A DNA stretch of 12,349 nucleotides from Saksenaea vasiformis B4078. Lineage: Eukaryota > Mucoromycota > Mucoromycetes > Mucorales > Saksenaeaceae. The notes under the pieces were generated by a model, which saw only the letters and a program-made list of their open reading frames with translations, was not told where the DNA came from and made no database searches. Location of the stretch: NCBI GenBank assembly GCA_000697055.1, contig JNDT01001426.1, forward strand, positions 1 to 12,349. The letters are read 5' to 3'. Within the stretch, counting starts at the first letter, position 1. Every line of letters starts with the position of its first letter. Positions 7,343 through 12,349 of the stretch are shown here, piece after piece. The translations under genes were made by a program, and so were the position numbers.

Positions 7343-10300
7343 AAGAATGTTGGTCATCTGCGAGCAACAGAGAAATGGCCGTAAGAAGAGCAGGGTCATT
7401 ACGCCAAGAGGCACGTGCTGTGGCAGGGTCATACCAAGTGGAAGTGACAGGTGTGGAACTAATGTAGATAGGGTGGAGGTGATCGGTATGTACCCATGAC
7501 GCGTAAGGTTTGCCGTCCATAGCTTTGAGCTTATAGATATCTGTATCCAAGTTACTTGCAACAACCTTAAAGGGGCCTTTCCAGTTGTATTCGAGACTGA
7601 GCTTATTTTCATGTTGCATCAGGACGTGTTGACCAATGGTGAATTTCTGTGGTTTCATAATAAGATCCCAGCGTTCTTTGTCGCATTGTGCATTGTGTTG
7701 GAGACGATCAGTGGCGTTTTGTCAAGCTTGACATAGCTGTCAAATAACTGGAAGTCGGTTATTACTGGGTAATTGCAGATCAGTAGGTGGGTCGGCAGAG
7801 ATAAAGGGACGAAGAGGGTCACCTGGAAGAATGGGATCTTGGCCATATACCAAGTAAAAAGGACTCAGGCCAGTTGTGCAATGTTTGCAGATACAGCAAG
7901 CAAAAAGAGCGGTTTCCAAGAAGTCATCCCAGTGATGGATTGCACCATTGACATACTTGCGAAGCATAGGCTTGATAATACCATTGGTGCATTTGCACTT
8001 GCCATTAGATCATGGGTGGAAAGCTGAAGTAGCGTTGTGGCGAAGCTTGAGATGACCAAGGTAGTTGGATAGGACCTTAGACATGAAATTGGGACCACGA
8101 TTGGTGACAATTTCAGCAGGGCACCCGAAGTGCATCACAATTTCTTCAAAAATGAAATTTGCAATGGCTTCTCCAGTAGCATCAGGAACTGCGCGAGCAA
8201 TAGGCCAATTGGTGGTATAATCCACAGCAACTAAGATCCAACGATTTCTATTTACAGTCTTGGGAAGTTCTCCAATAAAATCAAGGTGCCAGCATGAGAA
8301 TGCAGGAGGAATTTCTGGTAGGTGCATTGGTAAATGATGTGTAGTGCGATCTGGGTTAGCAGTGAGCTGACATTCAGGGCATTGAGAGAGCCATTCTTGG
8401 ATATCCGCGTGCATGTTTGGCCACCACCAGTGTTTCTTGACCAATTCATATACTGATGATGTTCCTGCGTGACTGAAATTATTATGGAAGTGGCGGACAA
8501 CTTCAGCTCATCGTGCGAACAATGCATAATGGATTTTGTGTGTCTCCTTCCTGAATTTCACCTTGTGGAAGATCTTGTCATCTCGTACCATGAATCATTC
8601 CTTATGCTTCTGAAGTAGATCGGCATATGAAGTGGGCCATTGTTCCTCTGGTTTACCATAGAATTTGGGCCAATCCGATTCCTGGATTGCTAAAGTTGCA
8701 TACAGATATTCCAGTTCCATCTCAGGTTCTTGAGTAGAGCAATTAGGACCATCTCACTGAGAGAGCAGATCGGGCACATGGTTGTCCTTTCCTGGCTTAT
8801 ACTGGATGTCTGGATCATATAATTCCATTTCAGCAATCCAGCGCGTTAGACAAGGTGTTGGCTTTAGTTGGGTCCGAAAGTAATGCAAAGGGTGGTGATC
8901 CGTGTATAATGTATAGGGTCGTCCTTCGATGAAACACCTCCAAGAGTGCAACGCATGTAATATTCCCAGAAGTTCCCTTTCTTGAGCCGGATACTTTCGT
9001 TCAGCATCAGATAGTTTTTTTGATTCAAAAGCCAACGGGTGTAGTAGGCCATCCATTCCTTGCTGCAATAATACCGCACCTACACCAAAGTCAGAGGCAT
9101 CTGTCTCAATCACAAATGGCAATTCTGGGTCAGGTGGCAGTAGAATGGGAGCGTTAGCCATGCGTGACTTGATCTCTTCGAAAGCAGCTTGACATTCTGG
9201 CGTCCAAATGATCAGTCGTTTCTTTGTTCCTGTCCCTTTTGTAAGGTCCGTCAATGGCACTGCGATCATAGAGAAGTCTTATATAAACCGTCGATAGTGC
9301 GAGCCGAGGCCAATGAACTGTTGAACCTCTTGTACATTTGTTGGAACTGGCCAGTTTTGAATTGCAGAGACCTTCGACTGTGTGGGCAGGATACCTTCAG
9401 CCATGACCTGGAACCCAACAAACTCCAATTTTTGCTTGTTGAATTTGCATTTTTTGAGGTTTGCATATAATTTAGCTTTCTGTAAGCAATCCAGAACTTG
9501 TCAGACGTGTCTCTCATGCTCTTCCTTCATGCGACTGAAGATAAGTATATCATCTAGATAGACCAACACGAACTTATCCAGATAGTCCTTCAATACCGAG
9601 TTCATGAGCCATTGAAACGTTGGAGGCGCGTTTGTCAAGCCAAAAGGTAAGACCAGGAACTCGAATGAGCCATACTGTGTGTTGAAGGCAGTTTTCAGCA
9701 CGTCCTCTAGACAGATCTTTACTTGATGGTAGCCACTCTTTAGATCGATACTCGAGAAATATCTTGCGCCACTAAGTCTTTCCAAACACTCATTGATACG
9801 AGACAGAGGATGTGAGTTTCGTTTGGTAACCTGATTGATCGCGTGATAGTCAATACACAGACGCATGGAACCATCCTTTTTTTGAACAAACAAGACAGGT
9901 GCACCCCAGGGTGAAACGCTAGGCCTTATTAACCCCAGATCCAATAGCTCTGCAAGCTGCTTACGGAGCTCATCCAACTCTAGCGGACTCATCTTGAAGG
10001 GCTGATGGTTGATGGATGCTGCTTCACCCATGTCAATCACATGTTCCACTTCCCGATCTGGGGGCAAACCTGGTAGTATTGATTTGAAAACATCCATATA
10101 TTCATTGATGATTTCATCGAAGTTTCCATCATAAGTATGAAGTTTGTCACCCATATAGTACAGCGTGAGCATGTTGTCGATATCATCCAAGCACAATAAC
10201 CATTGTACTTGTCAGTGCATAATCAAGTAGGATAGTTCTGGCACTTGACGTTGGTACTTCGGGCTGAGCGTGTAGGTTTTACCATTGCAGTGAATTTTCC

Positions 10301-10781
10301 AAGCATCATACTGCCAGTCTGGTTCAGGCTTGACTTGTTTGAACCAATCCCAACCTAGGATGATGTCGAACTTCGTATCAAATATGTAGGCCTTCCATTC
10401 TTGTTGAAAACCATCTGCTGTTGAAAGATTGAATTTCACCATGGAATCAATTTGGGTTGTATGACCTCCAGCTGTTTCTACTTCTCGCCCCCGTATAGAT
10501 TCACTCTTGAGACCAGAACACATTCGGAGTGAGATGTAAGATGCACTTGTGCCAGTATCGAGCAATACTTCTGCACCTTTCCCATTGCACAACATGAAAT
10601 ACAGTGGTGGATCAGTGTCTTTTATTGAATTCAAAGAATTGATGTGATGCACGTCTGCAATGATTTCTACTATTTCTTCCAGGGACGTTGGAGTTTGTCC
10701 ATCTGATAGATCGATCAGATCACTTTCTGTCTTCAGTGCTGACTGGACCGTATGTAGGGAGCTTTTCGAGTTTTATTGTAT

Positions 10782-10826
10782 GTGCAGAGGGACTCCCTTT
10801 AAATCCGCTGCACGTTCTCTTTTAAA
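10782..10826 (-). promoter_or_regulatory. Candidate -1 programmed frameshift signal between Gag and Pol
   Basis: In the Gag frame the minus strand reads gaT-TTA-AAA (10826-10820), a canonical X-XXY-YYZ slippery heptamer. Six bases later, GTGCAG (10813-10808) can pair with CTGCAC (10787-10782), and AGGG (10798-10795) with CCCT (10791-10788) around a 3-nt loop. The 9-nt bulge contains the Gag TAA stop. Slipping back one base leads exactly into the pol frame. The paired stem was inferred by eye, not by energy calculation. Confidence 0.6.
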
Positions 10827-11785
10827 TCGTTGCTTGTTTGTTCTTGATGTCTTGGCCAGTAGTGTAAGTGATTGGAGAGTTCACCCGAGGAGCAGGAACG
10901 TGCCATATGGCCAATACCACCGCAATTGAAACACTGTGGATTATTATTGCCATTGCGTCTCATAGTTGATTCTTGCTGGTTTCCTCGATATCTAGGAGAA
11001 AACTGCCCGTTTTGTTGGTGACAGAAATGGACAGCATCTAAATCCATTGGTGCCACCTCACTACTACAACCGTACTGTGGTTCCTTGTAGTGTGCAGTTG
11101 CAGATGCCTGCGGATTAACAATTGAATGTTGCATGATTTTTGCACTCTCGTAAGCCAACGCCATGCACTCTGCTTCAGCCAATGTGGTTGGATATCTAGT
11201 TACCACATGTACATGCACTTCGTCCTGTAGTCCCCTCGTGAAGCGATCCAATGCTTCTTCATCTGTCATGGTTGGTATTTCCACGCAGACGCTCCTAAAT
11301 GCTGACACGTAGTCTGTGACAGAGCCGTCCTGTTGTAACACTGCCAATCGGTCACGAGCCACTTGTGTTGCATTGGGTGGTTGAAACTCTTGAAGGACTG
11401 CCTTCCGAAATTCAGCCCATTCATAGATTGGTGCTCCAAATTGTTCGCACTGTCACCACCAGAGTTCAGCCTCGCCTTGCAGGAGTAATGTTGCATAGCT
11501 TATTTTTTCTAAGTCAGGTAATCATCTCATCTCAGCATATCGCTCCACCGATCGTATCCATGCTTCTGCTGCATAGGCTGTTCGCTCTCCTCAGAACGTG
11601 TCAGGTACATGAGCTTTGATATGAAATGCAGGTGCCACTTGCTGTTCCAATAGGCGTGTGACCACCTTTAGGAGTTTCTCCATTTCTCCTTCTTTTGTCA
11701 GTTGTGGGTTCATTTCTTCCTCATCAGTGAGGTCTTCTTGTGTATGGTATGTTTTAAAGGAGTCAGGTAGATCAAAATTATTCAT
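10799..11785 (-). pseudogene. Element B Gag (capsid and CCHC zinc knuckle), three TGA stops
   Basis: The frame from Met at 11785 to TAA at 10799-10801 would give 328 residues. After a short acidic N-terminus comes a retrotransposon Gag domain: W-I-R-S-V-E-R-Y-A-E, L-W-W, F-R-K-A-V, A-R-D-R-L-A and D-Y-V-S-A-F. A P-M-D-L-D-A motif precedes a canonical CX2CX4HX4C zinc knuckle (10892-10933), which binds RNA. TGA stops occur at 11591-11593, 11522-11524 and 11453-11455. The third follows L-W-W, where related Gags commonly have Arg, so CGA to TGA is the simplest reading. Other CGA codons survive. The C-terminal end overlaps pol in the -1 frame. The open part after the last stop is 187 codons from 11362. 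Confidence 0.9.
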
Positions 11786-11794
11786 CAGCTACCA
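11781..11794 (-). promoter_or_regulatory. Primer binding site of element B
   Basis: Two bases after the LTR the minus strand reads tggtagctgatga, resembling the complement of an initiator-Met tRNA 3' end (TGGTAGCAGAGGA in many eukaryotes; 11 of 13 positions agree). The Gag start codon at 11783-11785 lies inside it. Self-priming of the Tf1 kind was not excluded. Confidence 0.6.
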
Positions 11795-11796
11795 AT

Positions 11797-12108
11797 TGTC
11801 ATGCTTCTTTTTGGCTGATCCAATCAATGGCCATGGAAGTTAACTTGAATAGCGTCAGAGAATAAAAGAATAACAGAAACAGATGATACCTTTATTCGTT
11901 ATGAATGTTTGTACTTATATATCTTTTCTAAATCTATAATTATATGAGAACGTCAGTAGAGAATATAAAAATGTAAATATGGCAGAGTGTCTTCAAAGGG
12001 AAATGGATTTCCGTCAAGACTTCTTGTGCTACGTGCTGTTTATGGTTGAAGGCCGAGTTGCCTTTTGTGATTCGGGATCCGATTGGCTGAGATCTTCTGG
12101 GTATGACA
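11797..12108 (-). repeat. 5' LTR of element B (312 bp), promoter
   Basis: Ends TGTCAT and ATGACA. The TATATAA promoter motif is at about 11916-11922 and AATAAA at 11891-11896, both read on the minus strand. It would drive the genomic RNA. The PBS follows directly at 11794. Confidence 0.95.
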
Positions 12109-12112
12109 ATAT

Positions 12113-12349
12113 TGTTGGACCTGAAGTCATCAAAACATTTTACTGAAATGTTTCCAAGAAGTTCTTAGATACTTCTCGCATCTTCCACTTCATAGAACAG
12201 AATAGAATAGAATAGAAGATATCATTAGTATAAATATTTCGCTTAGTTTTAGGCAATAAACATTATCGAATTCTCACACACTTTCGTTTTATTCTCTGTC
12301 TCTTTATTCTATTCCGGCTTGATTGGATATTGATCCAAAACAGTAGCTG
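12113..12349 (+). repeat. Partial LTR-like sequence at the right edge
   Basis: Begins TGTTGGACC directly after the ATAT duplication of element B. TATAAATA-like at 12229-12237 and AATAAA at 12255-12260 give plus orientation. A possible end is ccaaaaca at about 12342, close to the window edge, so it cannot be confirmed. It is not of the TGTCRT LTR family and may belong to a Ty1/copia-type or another gypsy element. No gene is present. Confidence 0.45.
12199..12217. repeat. (AATAG)n microsatellite
   Basis: About four 5-bp AATAG units, upstream of the TATA-like motif of the LTR-like sequence. Confidence 0.75.

Larger units (their letters stand above)
7251..10826 (-). pseudogene. Element B Pol: protease, reverse transcriptase, RNase H, integrase (10 internal stops)
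   Basis: One frame of about 1190 codons runs from the frameshift site to TAG at 7251-7253. Protease: L-L-D-T-G-T at about 10546-10563, with a good active site. RT (about 9500-10050): P-W-G-A-P, S-S-I-D-L-K-S-G-Y-H-Q, Y-L-D-D at 9549-9560. RNase H: E-T-D-A-S-D (Asp at 9099-9101), R-E-L-L, Y-T-D-H-H. Integrase: H-N-N-F-S-H and C-P-E-C zinc site, catalytic Asp in W-H-L-D-F at 8280-8282, then Asn (8100-8102) and Lys (7992-7994) where the second Asp and Glu belong, with the correct 35-residue spacing; then W-K-G-P-F. Stops: TAA 10773-10775, TGA 10212, TGA 9501, TAA 9279, TGA 8754, 8595, 8508, 8010, 7740 and 7722 (lowest coordinates). Many fall where Arg is conserved. The 3' end overlaps the 3' LTR by 80 bp. 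Confidence 0.95.
7019..12108 (-). mobile_element. Element B: structurally complete Ty3/gypsy LTR retrotransposon (5090 bp), inactivated
   Basis: Order on the minus strand: 5' LTR (11797-12108), PBS, Gag, protease, RT, RNase H, integrase, polypurine tract, 3' LTR (7019-7330). Integrase follows RNase H, the Ty3/gypsy order. It is flanked by ATAT on both sides (7015-7018 and 12109-12112), a 4-bp target duplication. No chromodomain is visible after the integrase GPF module. Thirteen in-frame stops (11 TGA, 2 TAA) and lost integrase catalytic residues show it is dead, but apart from the Gag-Pol frame change no indel disrupts the reading frame. Confidence 0.95.

Noticed and set aside
7162..7344. 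Minus-strand frame of 60 codons across the 3' LTR
   Set aside because: Out of frame with Pol, which is clearly the coding frame up to 7251.
7251..11785. TGA as a reassigned or read-through sense codon in element B
   Set aside because: CGA codons persist at many other Arg positions, two TAA stops and lost integrase catalytic residues show decay, and the LTRs carry the same transition bias without coding.

Overview
The window is a nest of transposable elements with no recognisable host gene, tRNA, rRNA or CRISPR array. The content (Ty3/gypsy LTR retrotransposons, a Tc1-type DNA transposon, a poly-Asn tract in a Gag, intronless AT-rich sequence) suggests a repeat-rich region of an early-diverging fungus, probably Mucoromycota. 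That assignment is inference from element style, not from a marker gene. Every protein-coding relic is inactivated.

Layout. (1) 1-2304, minus strand: the 5' half of a Ty3/gypsy element (element A), with a possible compact LTR (2184-2304), a long Gag, a zinc knuckle, a protease with an unusual D-G-G active site, and the start of reverse transcriptase running off the left edge. (2) 2305-2928: AT-rich non-coding DNA with a 13-bp tandem repeat and an eight-copy 16-bp minisatellite. (3) 2931-4528: a complete Tc1-type transposon with TA target duplication, TIRs of about 220 bp and a DD34E transposase broken by seven stops. (4) 4531-5800: the degraded end of a plus-strand gypsy pol (integrase C-terminal half), then LTR-like sequence. 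(5) 5810-6973: a cluster of solo or partial LTRs of one family, including two 315-bp LTRs tail-to-tail around a 28-bp near-palindromic spacer. (6) 7019-12108: a structurally complete 5090-bp minus-strand Ty3/gypsy element (element B) with 312-bp LTRs, ATAT target duplication, PBS, polypurine tract, Gag, and protease-RT-RNase H-integrase. (7) 12113-12349: the start of another LTR-like sequence in plus orientation.

The strongest biological signals are: a candidate programmed -1 frameshift signal between Gag and Pol of element B (slippery TTTAAAA, 6-nt spacer, stem-loop overlapping the Gag stop); a pervasive C-to-T/G-to-A decay signature (11 of 13 internal stops in element B are TGA, and 17 of 18 differences between its LTRs are transitions); loss of two of the three integrase catalytic residues by the same kind of change; and the inverted LTR pair, whose promoters converge and whose read-through RNA would fold into a hairpin of over 300 bp.
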